Source of the DNA: Flavobacterium sp. 9R
Lineage (GTDB): Bacteria > Bacteroidota > Bacteroidia > Flavobacteriales > Flavobacteriaceae
Assembly: GCF_902506345.1 (NCBI RefSeq)
Contig: NZ_LR733413.1
Location: forward strand, 440,531-504,530
Direction of reading: 5' to 3'
Length of the DNA: 64,000 nucleotides
The notes beneath the pieces were generated by a model. That model was not told where the DNA came from, did no database searches, and saw only the letters and a list, made by a program, of their open reading frames with translations. Position 1 is the stretch's first letter, and every line of letters begins with the position of its first letter. The translations under genes and the position numbers were made by a program. Below, piece by piece: positions 17,885 through 26,940 of this stretch.

Positions 17885-19243
17885 TTATTTGTTGGAGTCT
17901 TTTCTTTTTTTATCTCTTGTTTTAAGCATGTTTCTATTTACAGAACCATGTGTTTTCTTTTTCGTTTTTGATGGTCCACCAAGATTGACTTTTTTGTTCT
18001 TTTTGCTTTTTTCATGAAAAGCGCCATCTCCCTCAAGTTTAACTTTTTTCATTAAAAACTTAATGGGTTGACGGTCTTTTTCGGGTTCGATTAATTTGGT
18101 AGAAACCTCAACCTCTTCTGGAAAATTAGCTATCGGTAATTCCATATTCATCAAAACTTCTACTTCAATTTTAGACTCTTCTTCACGAGGAGTAATGAAG
18201 CTAATTGCTGTTCCAGTGGCATCAGCTCTTCCTGTTCTACCAATACGGTGCATGTATAGTTCTGGTAGCTCAGGCATCTCGAAGTTGATTACATGGGTAA
18301 TGTTTGAAATGTCTAATCCTCTTGCCATGATATCGGTGGTAATCAAACCTCTCAAATTTCCTTCTTGAAATTCCGCCATCGTACTTAATCGATAGTTTTG
18401 CGATTTATTGGAATGAATGACACCAAATTGGCCTTCAAACAATTCATCTATTCGATTGAAAAGCATGTCCGAGATTTTTTTGTTGTTCACAAAAACTAGG
18501 ATTCGGGTCATGTCTTCATTTTGTTCCAACAAATGCTTAAGAAGATTGATTTTAGTATTGAAATTTGGAACATTGTATGAAACTTGTGTAATGTTTTCAA
18601 GAGGAGTTCCAGAGGCTGCAAGGGTAACTTCTTCAGGATAATCAAAATAATCATTCAAAACAGTATCTACTTCATCTGTCATTGTAGCAGAGAATAATAT
18701 GTTTTGACGTTTGGTTTTCATCATTGCCAATAGAGCCGTTAATTGCGTTCTAAACCCTAAGTTGAGCATTTCGTCAAACTCATCGATTACTAATTTTTGA
18801 GTTTCATCAAAGCGAACAACAGCATCTAAAGCTAAATCCATTGTTCTACCCGGTGTTCCAACCAAAATATCAACGCCTTCGTAAACTGCCTTTTTTTGTG
18901 TATTGATATTTACACCACCATAGATTCCAAGTGTTTTTACCGACATGTATTTTGTCAATTTTTCTACTTCTTCTACAACTTGTACCACTAACTCTCTTGT
19001 AGGTACTAGAATTACGATTTTTGGTGTATTGGTGTGCGTAAATTTATAAAGTTTCAATAAAGGAATTAGGTAAGCAAAGGTTTTACCAGTTCCTGTTTGT
19101 GCAATTCCCATCATATCTCTACCAGACATAATTACAGAAAAAGTTTTTTCCTGAATGGGAGTAGGAGAGGTAAATCCTATTTCATCTATTGCTTTTTGTA
19201 AGGATTTGGGAAGATTGAATTGCTCGAAAGTGCTCATTTGCAT
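17885..19243 (-). CDS. DEAD-box RNA helicase (DEFD variant)
   Basis: The 452-residue protein has the Q motif (FTSPTPIQ), Walker A (AQTGTGKT), PTREL, TPGR, motif II as DEFD instead of DEAD, SAT, and the C-terminal helicase motifs TTDIMARGLDI and HRIGRTGR. A Lys-rich basic tail (about 395-452) probably binds RNA. It resembles RhlE/CshA-type helicases used in ribosome assembly and cold growth. The start is either the ATG at 19243 or the second one two codons on (MQMSTF); both are compatible. Confidence 0.92.
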   Translation of the reverse strand: MQMSTFEQFNLPKSLQKAIDEIGFTSPTPIQEKTFSVIMSGRDMMGIAQTGTGKTFAYLIPLLKLYKFTHTNTPKIVILVPTRELVVQVVEEVEKLTKYMSVKTLGIYGGVNINTQKKAVYEGVDILVGTPGRTMDLALDAVVRFDETQKLVIDEFDEMLNLGFRTQLTALLAMMKTKRQNILFSATMTDEVDTVLNDYFDYPEEVTLAASGTPLENITQVSYNVPNFNTKINLLKHLLEQNEDMTRILVFVNNKKISDMLFNRIDELFEGQFGVIHSNKSQNYRLSTMAEFQEGNLRGLITTDIMARGLDISNITHVINFEMPELPELYMHRIGRTGRADATGTAISFITPREEESKIEVEVLMNMELPIANFPEEVEVSTKLIEPEKDRQPIKFLMKKVKLEGDGAFHEKSKKNKKVNLGGPSKTKKKTHGSVNRNMLKTRDKKRKDSNK

Positions 19244-19300
19244 TATTTTTTTTGCAAAGATACTAATATAAGCTGTAAATACTATTTTCTTGGTTTGTAC

Positions 19301-20326
19301 TTAGCAGGTCACTTTTTGAGAAGACATGGTTATTTCTTTTTTTAATAACGTTTCCAAGCAATATGTTGCAATATCCTTTAGTTCATTATTCTCAAAAAAA
19401 GACATTCTAGGTTGCAGGTATTCTATTGTTTTGGAAGATCCAATTATTTCTAAAGTGAGTAAGCTTTGTTCTTGAAGTTGTGGAGTAAATTGTTCAAATA
19501 AAGAAAGAATTGTGGCTTCGGCTTCTTGTAGGTGTAGTTTTTTTATGGTTAAGAGCGCTTCTTTTTTTACGGTATTGCTTTTGTATGAAAGTAATTGAAT
19601 AATGGCATTGGTGTCGTTTCCGTTGCTTTCATGAGCGGCAATTTTTAGTCCTAACAATAAAATTGATGTTTTTTTTGCTTTCAACCAAAAATCGATATTG
19701 CTGTTATAGGGATACTTTTGGATGTAAAACAGGTTTTCTATTTTCTCTTTATTTCGTTTGATTGTTTTTTTGCTTTGATAAAGGGTATTTCCTGTTGAGA
19801 TATTAGTTAACGAAAGGTAAGCAACACTTGCATTGGATTGAAGTAACTGATTTTTACTTTTTAGATAAGGCATTATTTTGTTTATGCCCTTTGAATAATT
19901 CATAGTTTGATAATGATAAAAACCTAGACATTTTTTATAGATTTTACTATCATTGATTAAACTAGAGGAATATTTTTGGAGTTTCAGTGTTCGGTATACT
20001 AACGTTATTGTTTCTGCTTCTTCTTGACTTAGTTTCTTTTTGATGAGAATCATTTCGTCTATCATCATTTCTTTACAGTAATTACTCTGCAATGGAATTT
20101 TCTTTTTTAACTCTTTTATTTTGATTTTAATATATTCTTTGTCAGTATGGTTATTGACAACATCAATTAAAAAGTGCTTAATGAAAGTGAGTGCTTTTTT
20201 TTGTTTTTTTTGATTGTATTTTCGGAATTGTGGGCGCAGCAATACCAACAGAATTACCAAAACAAGGAGTGTAATGGTTAGTAGTGTATAAGAGTTTGGA
20301 GCTATTTTGGACAAGAATTCTTTCAT
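19301..20326 (-). CDS. Membrane-anchored HEAT-like protein, paralogue 1
   Basis: The 341-residue protein has one N-terminal membrane helix (about 13-30), a basic linker, then an all-helical region with HEAT-like helix pairs (for example TNAIIQLLSYKSNTVKKEALLTI at 237-260 region). It is a clear paralogue of the protein at 25812-26873: both share FI.HFLI, CKE..IDEMI..KK, the YSS.LI.D...YKKC.GFYH block and SNA.V.Y..LT. It lies 176 bp after the pseudo-receiver gene and has its own putative -7 element, so it may be transcribed separately. A scaffold for the nearby polysaccharide synthase is inferred. Confidence 0.8.
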   Translation of the reverse strand: MKEFLSKIAPNSYTLLTITLLVLVILLVLLRPQFRKYNQKKQKKALTFIKHFLIDVVNNHTDKEYIKIKIKELKKKIPLQSNYCKEMMIDEMILIKKKLSQEEAETITLVYRTLKLQKYSSSLINDSKIYKKCLGFYHYQTMNYSKGINKIMPYLKSKNQLLQSNASVAYLSLTNISTGNTLYQSKKTIKRNKEKIENLFYIQKYPYNSNIDFWLKAKKTSILLLGLKIAAHESNGNDTNAIIQLLSYKSNTVKKEALLTIKKLHLQEAEATILSLFEQFTPQLQEQSLLTLEIIGSSKTIEYLQPRMSFFENNELKDIATYCLETLLKKEITMSSQKVTC

Positions 20327-20348
20327 AATGAAAAGAGTTACTTAATTT

Positions 20349-20356
20349 CAAAGATA
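20349..20356 (-). promoter_or_regulatory. Putative -7 element (TATCTTTG)
   Basis: Plus-strand CAAAGATA reads TATCTTTG on the minus strand, 22 bp before the start of the HEAT-like gene; no -33 TTG is visible. Confidence 0.4.
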
Positions 20357-20502
20357 GGAAAAACATCTTAAACATTTGTTAATTAGTGTTTTATTGTTGT
20401 TTCTTGTTATGTTAAAGACTTTTTATTAATTAAAAAAACAGTTGTAATGCAGATTTAAAGTGCTTTCAATACTATTGAATGAATAGTTTTTTTATGACTA
20501 TT

Positions 20503-20868
20503 TTATAATAATCGTTTTATACGCAGAAGGAGTTCGTTAGGATTAAAAGGTTTGGCAATGAAGTCAGCAACACCTAATAAAAATGACTCTTCTACTGTTT
20601 TTTCCTCTTCAGCTTGTGTTGATAAAACTACTACAGGAACATCTTTTTGGTAGGTTGTAAAGAATTTAATTACTTCAAAACCAGATCTTGGAGGTACTAA
20701 TATGGAAACCAATACGAGGGCGAATTTTTTTTCACTAGCAATTGCTATTGCCTCATTTGTATCGTGAGCAATTGTAACATGATAATTCTCTTTTGTAAGC
20801 ACGATGGTCAGAATTTCAAGTGTCATTTCATTATTTTCTACTATCAGTATTTCTGGGATTGCTTTCAT
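20503..20868 (-). CDS. Stand-alone receiver domain with Ser at the phospho-acceptor position
   Basis: The 121-residue protein is a complete CheY-like fold and nothing else. Key positions deviate: the acidic pair is Glu11-Asn12 (ILIVENNE), and the acceptor Asp is Ser55 (ALVLVSILVPPRSG). The Thr/Ser in VLSTQ and the Lys in AKPFNP remain. It should not be phosphorylated in the usual way, so it is a pseudo-receiver, probably acting by protein binding. It starts 11 bp after the DUF4838 gene and is thus in the polysaccharide operon. Confidence 0.88.
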   Translation of the reverse strand: MKAIPEILIVENNEMTLEILTIVLTKENYHVTIAHDTNEAIAIASEKKFALVLVSILVPPRSGFEVIKFFTTYQKDVPVVVLSTQAEEEKTVEESFLLGVADFIAKPFNPNELLLRIKRLL

Positions 20869-20879
20869 AAGTTATACAG

Positions 20880-23105
20880 TTAATTAGAAAAAAATTCAAT
20901 TTCATCCAGCATAACCATCGGTTTTTTATTTTTCCGATTGCGCCATTCTGGAATCCTTTGCTGATTAATTATCTTGATTTTAATAATGTCAAATTTACTA
21001 AAAATAGTAGTGTTAAATTCCCAATTTTTTGTTGTAATATCGTAATCTTCAGTTAAATCTATTGCTTTTTTTGAGGTGATGAGTTCCCATTTATTGTTTT
21101 TTAGACCAAAAATAGTGACTTTATCTGGTGGAAATATCCAATGACGTTGGTCTTCTAGGAAACCCATTTTGAGGCTTGAATATTTTATTTTTTTTGTATC
21201 AATAATTATTTCTGGGTCTTTTCCGTACCAACCCATCCAGGTGATATTAAAATCCTTGTAACCTTTTATTCCATCTAATAATCCCTTTTCACCTTTTCCT
21301 GAATATTCATTTGCTGGAGGAGTAATTTGGGTTATCGTCATTTTTTCTCCTAGATGTTGTGATGTGTTTTGCGCAATATTCAACCAATCTTTATAATAGG
21401 TTTCGGGAGAAGGACCGCCTTCACTGAGTTCATAAATGCCATCATTCTTGCATTCTTGTGAAAAACGCTGCACACGTTCATTTAATCCTTCTTTGATAGT
21501 TTTTTTTCCGTTACTGTCAGTTATAAATAATCCGTGAGCATCTGCACCATAAAACTTGGCTTGCTCAAAATAGGTATATTCTAATGCAAGTCTTAATTTT
21601 TCTACTCTTTGTTGAATTGTTTTGTCCTCATCTACAGCTTGCCACGCTTTTTCTAAGATTTTATCATATTGATTCATAGCTTCAGGAGTAAGATAGGTAG
21701 TTCTGTTTTGTACTGGGCCAGAATAAATATCAAGGTAAGCCTTGCTCTTTTTTTGGTTTTCGGTTAATAGCTTCAAATAATTTTCAATTTCTGTGGCTGC
21801 TTTTCCGTAAAAGCCCCTTAGGAAATCAGCTGTAGTTGCTTTAACGTCAATAGAAGTATCCCATAACAGTTTTGCTAAAAGGTATTGTCTTAATTCGCTA
21901 AAATCACCAGGAACATCCGCATATCCTTGAACGAAAAGACCTTTCACATCGTTTTCTTTAAATGTTGTATAGTTTTCTTCAAAATAGGCTATATTGGGAA
22001 AAGGCGACATATAATTAGCAAATTGAACTGTATAATCCCAGACAAAAAGATTTTTGCTAGCACTTTGCCATCTTGCAAGTGCGTTAGCCACTGGTTTATT
22101 GTTGTTTTTTAATGATATTGGGTTACCACGATCCATTTCTATTGGACAAAATAATGTTGTAATATTTGATGTTATTTTTAAGTTGATAGGTGGATTGTAA
22201 GTATGTAAGTAGGCCAATGTACATAGTTGTTTTTTAGGGAATCGCTTGGCAATTTTGTTCAAGAAATTGTAGAGAGAGCCCTGTGGACCACCGTGATCTT
22301 TATTGAGTTTACTGCATTGAGCACATTCACAATAAATCACATCATCATTTTGACTTATTGAAAAATAGCGGGCATTTGGCTTTTCGGCTATAACTTTTTC
22401 TAGTTCATTACATACTATTTCTACTACTGTGTCATTTGTCATACATAATGATTCCGCTCTACGTTTTCCTTCATATAAAGCGTACAATTTTGGATTGGTT
22501 TTAAAATGTGTTCTTGGAGGTACTAATCGATCAAAAGTATGTCCCCAAAGACCAAAATCATCTGTGAACCAGTCTAATTTGTGCCATTCACGAAAGGTTT
22601 GATCATAAGAATCAGGGTATAATAAGGTTCTGTAAGCAAATGAAGGTCGGTATTTTTTATAGAATTTTTTTGGAAATGTAAATTCATCAGGTTTTGGTAT
22701 ATAGGATACTGTGGAAGTAAATTTTCTAAATTCCCACTTTTCTAAGAGAGTATATACCGCATATTTTAAGGACTTTAAATTGGTAGCTAGTAAGGAAATG
22801 TCTTGTGAGTTACTTTTTAGTATGAACTCTTGATCTTTTAATTCTTTATTGTTTTTTTCTATTTCAAGTGTAATTTGAGTGTCATTTTTTGTGCTATTTC
22901 TATCTTTTATCTCAAAAGTGCTGGGCAATGATTTTTCCAAATAAGAATAGAGAATTTCAGCAGCAAGTTTAGATTCAGCACAAGAGTAGGTAATGGCTAC
23001 TTTTTTTTGCTGATTCGAAATTTGGATGGTATTCGATTGTGCCATACTATTAGTTAAGGAAGCAAATCCATTTATTAATAATAAGAGTATTATTTTCAGT
23101 TTCAT
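20880..23105 (-). CDS. Periplasmic DUF4838 protein, glycosidase-like
   Basis: The 741-residue protein has a signal peptide (ends NSMAQ), an N-terminal GH20/alpha-glucuronidase-like accessory domain (about 28-140), a central DUF4838 barrel-like region (about 150-520) with the signature SISQNDDVIYCECAQCSKL, and a C-terminal beta domain (about 610-741) like a discoidin fold. DUF4838 is related to alpha-glucuronidase-type barrels but lacks a proven activity. Its gene starts 2 bp after the YaiO-like gene, so it likely trims, modifies or escorts the exported polysaccharide, a role comparable to PgaB. Confidence 0.82.
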   Translation of the reverse strand: MKLKIILLLLINGFASLTNSMAQSNTIQISNQQKKVAITYSCAESKLAAEILYSYLEKSLPSTFEIKDRNSTKNDTQITLEIEKNNKELKDQEFILKSNSQDISLLATNLKSLKYAVYTLLEKWEFRKFTSTVSYIPKPDEFTFPKKFYKKYRPSFAYRTLLYPDSYDQTFREWHKLDWFTDDFGLWGHTFDRLVPPRTHFKTNPKLYALYEGKRRAESLCMTNDTVVEIVCNELEKVIAEKPNARYFSISQNDDVIYCECAQCSKLNKDHGGPQGSLYNFLNKIAKRFPKKQLCTLAYLHTYNPPINLKITSNITTLFCPIEMDRGNPISLKNNNKPVANALARWQSASKNLFVWDYTVQFANYMSPFPNIAYFEENYTTFKENDVKGLFVQGYADVPGDFSELRQYLLAKLLWDTSIDVKATTADFLRGFYGKAATEIENYLKLLTENQKKSKAYLDIYSGPVQNRTTYLTPEAMNQYDKILEKAWQAVDEDKTIQQRVEKLRLALEYTYFEQAKFYGADAHGLFITDSNGKKTIKEGLNERVQRFSQECKNDGIYELSEGGPSPETYYKDWLNIAQNTSQHLGEKMTITQITPPANEYSGKGEKGLLDGIKGYKDFNITWMGWYGKDPEIIIDTKKIKYSSLKMGFLEDQRHWIFPPDKVTIFGLKNNKWELITSKKAIDLTEDYDITTKNWEFNTTIFSKFDIIKIKIINQQRIPEWRNRKNKKPMVMLDEIEFFSN

Positions 23106-23107
23106 GA

Positions 23108-24373
23108 TTACAATTTATAATGTAATAATAGCGATAGCTCATATTCATTTTGAAACTCATTAGGAATGTATTCTTGGTAATTGTAGTTCAATTGGATACC
23201 TGTAACGAATTTTTTTAGTAACAGTTTGTAATATCCTGCACCCATCCTGTAGGAGTTTAAATTGAGTCGGTTTTGTAATTGTGCAATAGTGGTTCTTTCA
23301 TCGGGAGACGTTCCAAAACCTATATTTAGTGTGGCATAATCGTATTTTGAATTAAAGTAATATCGATTGTTTAATGTAAATACTGGATTGTACTTTTTTT
23401 TGTTATTGTTAAGGTAGGCCTTTACGGACAGCCAATAAGAGCCGATTGTTTTTGAAACTCCTGTTACCAATGTGAGAACATCAAGATTTTGGGTTTTGAT
23501 GAAACGGATTCCCATATCGGCTTCCCAACTTTTTCCCCAATTTAAATAGAAAGACCCCCCCAGTTTGTATTTAGGAAAAACAAGGTCGTTGCTGTAAGTA
23601 GCATCCCAGTAAGTATAGCTTCTTTTGCTAGTTTTGTAATACGATTCTATTTCATATTGCATTCCTTTTGAAATGGAATTATTGATAGCATATCGCTCAG
23701 CATAGCTAATTCTACCAATTATGGAACCCCATTTTTGATCATTGACATACTCTAAATGGAGCAAGTGCCAAGGTCCAATTTCTTTTCGGTTTATAGCAGT
23801 GTAATTGTAGTTAACTCCAATCCTGTTGTTTCTATTCTCTTGATTTATCTGTTCTAATTCCGAGAGGGTTTTGGTATCGTTAGGGAATATTTCAAGGGTT
23901 TCTTTTAAGCTTTTTATTTGTTGTTCACGCTCTTGAAGTAAACCATAAATTTCTGATTTCTTTTGATAATAAACTATTGATTTTGGATATAGGGTCAAGG
24001 CTTTTTCTGTGGTAGCTAATCCTTCATTATACTTTTTTTCACGGATATCTAAGTTGATTAGATACAAAAAGGCTTCTTCGTATTTTGGGTTTTTGTCCAG
24101 TACTTTTTTGTAGTAATATCGGGCGCTATCTGTTTGTTTGATGAATTCATAATTTCTTCCTAGCAGCAATTGAAAATCAAGATAATCAGGTGCTATTTTT
24201 TTTCCCAACAAGCATTTTTCTATGTTCTTTTGATAGTTATTGGAAGTTTTCATATCTGAGATAATGGATACGAGCAAACTATCAGTATTCATTTTTTGGG
24301 CACAAAGTGACATTGTTCCCAAAAATAAGAACAAAGTAAAAGCATAATGATGATAACTACAGAACTGTCTCAT
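23108..24373 (-). CDS. TPR plus YaiO-type outer-membrane beta-barrel protein
   Basis: The 421-residue protein has a signal peptide (ends LCAQ), tetratricopeptide repeats (about 30-180; patterns ARYYYKKVLDKNPKYEEA, ATTEKALTLYPKSIVYY) and a C-terminal outer-membrane barrel (about 190-421) ending in the hydrophobic strand LLLHYKL. This TPR-then-barrel layout is like PgaA and BcsC exporters, though the barrel is of the YaiO type. It lies 5 bp after the synthase gene. It is the likely outer-membrane conduit for the polymer. Confidence 0.85.
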   Translation of the reverse strand: MRQFCSYHHYAFTLFLFLGTMSLCAQKMNTDSLLVSIISDMKTSNNYQKNIEKCLLGKKIAPDYLDFQLLLGRNYEFIKQTDSARYYYKKVLDKNPKYEEAFLYLINLDIREKKYNEGLATTEKALTLYPKSIVYYQKKSEIYGLLQEREQQIKSLKETLEIFPNDTKTLSELEQINQENRNNRIGVNYNYTAINRKEIGPWHLLHLEYVNDQKWGSIIGRISYAERYAINNSISKGMQYEIESYYKTSKRSYTYWDATYSNDLVFPKYKLGGSFYLNWGKSWEADMGIRFIKTQNLDVLTLVTGVSKTIGSYWLSVKAYLNNNKKKYNPVFTLNNRYYFNSKYDYATLNIGFGTSPDERTTIAQLQNRLNLNSYRMGAGYYKLLLKKFVTGIQLNYNYQEYIPNEFQNEYELSLLLHYKL

Positions 24374-24378
24374 AAGTT

Positions 24379-25821
24379 TTAGATTTGCTTGGGTTGTTCA
24401 TAACCCTTTCTTACCATAACTCCCCATTTTTGTTCTTTTTGACTTATAAAATCCCAATATCCTCTCAATGAGGAATAAATCGTTAAAGGATGATATACAA
24501 TAGGTTCAATTATTGCCATTCCAATCAAAATAAAAAGTTCTTTGTAATTTGCATAACTGCGATATAAAATTTCATCAATTAAAATGCAAACTAAGGTTAT
24601 GAATAAATAAACCAAATAGACAAAAGCCGTCATTATAATTAAAAATTCAAAATTAATTAAACCCCAAACGTAAGTTAATGCAAGTACAATAATTCCTAAT
24701 AGTTCGATAATTGGGACCAAAAATTCAAAAGCAAAAAAGAAAGGTAATGTTACAAAAGCAGTTCGGCCGTATTTCTTATTGTAAAACATTTTTCTGTGTA
24801 AATATAGAGTTTGAACTAATCCCCTAGCCCATCTTACGCGCTGTCTAATAAAAATAGTTCTAGTTTCAGGCACTTCTGTCCAGCAGAGTGATTCAGGAAT
24901 GTATTTTATTAAAAAGGGTTCTTTTTTTTCATGCATGTATTTTCTCATGCGTGTTATTAATTCCATGTCTTCACCTAGGGATTTGTGCCAATATCCTCCA
25001 GCTGCAATTACTGTTTCTTTATCAAACATTCCTAAACCACCAGAAACGAGTAATAACCCATTGATTTGGCTCCAAGCCATTCTTCCAAAAATGAAGGAAC
25101 GTACATATTCTAATTCTTGAAATCGGGGATACCATTTTTTGGGAAAATGAACTTTTACCAATAAACCATCTCTTATTTCGCAAGAATTGGATATTCGAAT
25201 ACCAGCGCCAGTTGCTATTACTTTTGTTTCGTTTTCTATAAAAGGTTTTGCAAGTTTGAGTATTGTGTCTCTTTTGAGAATACAATCGACATCAGTGCAC
25301 AAAAACAAAGGGTATTGTGAGGAATTAATGCCTGCATTCGATGCGTCTGCTTTGCTTTTTCCATTTTCTTTATCTACAATTAAAAGTTTTGAATAAATTG
25401 GGTTTTTTGATTTGTAATGTCCTCTTACAGGTTTGGTTTTAATTTTTTCTTGATAAAAAAAATCTACTTTTTCAAGTTCAAATTCATCTATTAATTTTGT
25501 TAAGGTATCGTCAGTACTTCCATCATTAATAATTATGATTTCATATTTTGGATAGGTTAGGGAGAGTAATGATTTTACATTATAGACAATGTTTACACCT
25601 TCATTAAAAGCTGGAGCTACTACAGAAACTCCAGGCATATAGTTCGATCTTGTTACAATTTCATCTTCTAACAGTTTCTTATTATTTATGTGTTTTGCAA
25701 TAGCAATATAGGATAGGATAGCTAATATGAAATAAAAAATTACATAGGATAATGAGAAAAGAGCTATGAAGATTTCATAACCATATAGAACGACCGCCAC
25801 TAAATTTTTGATTATTTCCAT
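24379..25821 (-). CDS. Processive family 2 glycosyltransferase (PgaC/IcaA-like synthase)
   Basis: The 480-residue integral membrane protein has an N-terminal membrane segment (about 15-42), a GT2 domain (about 62-335) and C-terminal membrane helices (about 360-440). All processive-synthase motifs are present: Asp100 in NDGSTDD, DVD at 177-179 in CTDVDC, Asp285 in LGEDME, and QxxRW as QRVRW (327-331). It should polymerise a beta-linked polysaccharide from a UDP-sugar and push it across the inner membrane. Its start overlaps the HEAT-like gene by 10 bp. Sugar identity (GlcNAc, glucose or other) cannot be read. Confidence 0.9.
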   Translation of the reverse strand: MEIIKNLVAVVLYGYEIFIALFSLSYVIFYFILAILSYIAIAKHINNKKLLEDEIVTRSNYMPGVSVVAPAFNEGVNIVYNVKSLLSLTYPKYEIIIINDGSTDDTLTKLIDEFELEKVDFFYQEKIKTKPVRGHYKSKNPIYSKLLIVDKENGKSKADASNAGINSSQYPLFLCTDVDCILKRDTILKLAKPFIENETKVIATGAGIRISNSCEIRDGLLVKVHFPKKWYPRFQELEYVRSFIFGRMAWSQINGLLLVSGGLGMFDKETVIAAGGYWHKSLGEDMELITRMRKYMHEKKEPFLIKYIPESLCWTEVPETRTIFIRQRVRWARGLVQTLYLHRKMFYNKKYGRTAFVTLPFFFAFEFLVPIIELLGIIVLALTYVWGLINFEFLIIMTAFVYLVYLFITLVCILIDEILYRSYANYKELFILIGMAIIEPIVYHPLTIYSSLRGYWDFISQKEQKWGVMVRKGYEQPKQI

Positions 25822-26873
25822 ACTGTTTTTACATGTTTTAGCATTTTTTCCAATTCAAAATTGGTTGTAGCTAGTTGTTCTGCTTGTATAGGGTTTAAAT
25901 GTTCAATACAATAAATGGCTGAAAATTGTACGTCTACATCTTTAATACCATGAATTGTTTTAATTATAAAATTTGTTGTGTTATTCGAACCAATAGTTGA
26001 TAGACATTTGTAGCAATTTATTTGAAATTTTTTGGATTGGCTCGTAATAATATCTAAAAGTTTATCCTCAGCTTCGATAAGGAACAACTTGCTAATTGTT
26101 TTTAGAACCTCTATTTGTACGGATTCAGATCTATGATAAAGAAGTTGTAAAATTTGATCTGTATCCGCTCTATGGTTGTAAAAGGCTCTTATCTTTAGAC
26201 CAATCTTTATTAATAAGGCATTTTTTGATGCTATAAGGAAATCTAAACTTTTTGGATACTCTTTTTTCTTAGAATAAATAATATCCATAATTTTTATGAC
26301 ATTCAGCTTTGATATTTTTTCGGGAGTATGGATTAAATGCTCTTCACTTAAATCGGTAAGGGCAATATAAGTGACATTGGCATTAGACCGAATTAAGTCA
26401 TTTTCACTTTGTAAATAAGGTATAATCAAATGCTTTCCTTTATAATAATCCATCATCATAAAATGATAAAAACCGATACATTTTTTATAGGCTCTAAAAT
26501 CATAGATTAATTTTGATGAATATTTATGTAGTTTTAAGCTTTTGTACAAAATGCTAATTATAACCAATTTGTCTCCTTTTAGATTCTTTTTTAACCGAAT
26601 CATTTCATCAATAATTAATTCTTTACACCAGGCGCTGTTAAAAGGAATGCTATTTCTGAAAAGTTTGAGTTTTTGTTTTACTTTTTGTTTATTAAATTCT
26701 TCAATTGTGATTTCTATTAAAAAATGCTGAATGAATGTGCGGTATTTTTTTTTGTTTTTATACGACCATTGATTGTGTAATCGTTTAAAAATTAAAAAAA
26801 TACTAGCAAAAAGAATTCCAACAAGGAGGATTGGAATTGCAAAGTTTTTAATATAGTAAAGAAAAGTATCCAT
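25812..26873 (-). CDS. Membrane-anchored HEAT-like protein, paralogue 2
   Basis: The 353-residue protein has an N-terminal membrane helix (about 10-29), a basic linker and a helical-repeat domain. It is a paralogue of the protein at 19301-20326, sharing the CKELIIDEMI block and the YKKCIGFYH block. Its stop overlaps the synthase start by 10 bp, so translation is probably coupled, pointing to a physical partner of the synthase in the inner membrane. It starts the operon. Confidence 0.82.
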   Translation of the reverse strand: MDTFLYYIKNFAIPILLVGILFASIFLIFKRLHNQWSYKNKKKYRTFIQHFLIEITIEEFNKQKVKQKLKLFRNSIPFNSAWCKELIIDEMIRLKKNLKGDKLVIISILYKSLKLHKYSSKLIYDFRAYKKCIGFYHFMMMDYYKGKHLIIPYLQSENDLIRSNANVTYIALTDLSEEHLIHTPEKISKLNVIKIMDIIYSKKKEYPKSLDFLIASKNALLIKIGLKIRAFYNHRADTDQILQLLYHRSESVQIEVLKTISKLFLIEAEDKLLDIITSQSKKFQINCYKCLSTIGSNNTTNFIIKTIHGIKDVDVQFSAIYCIEHLNPIQAEQLATTNFELEKMLKHVKTVWK

Positions 26874-26889
26874 ATAAACATTTGTATTT

Positions 26890-26897
26890 CAAATGTA
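26890..26897 (-). promoter_or_regulatory. Putative -7 element (TACATTTG) for the polysaccharide operon
   Basis: Plus-strand CAAATGTA reads TACATTTG on the minus strand. Transcription would start about 10 nt before the first start codon. No good -33 TTG is visible, which may mean an activator is needed. Confidence 0.45.
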
Positions 26898-26940
26898 ATA
26901 AAAATAGGAATAACTTTCTGTAATGTAATGTATTATGTTT

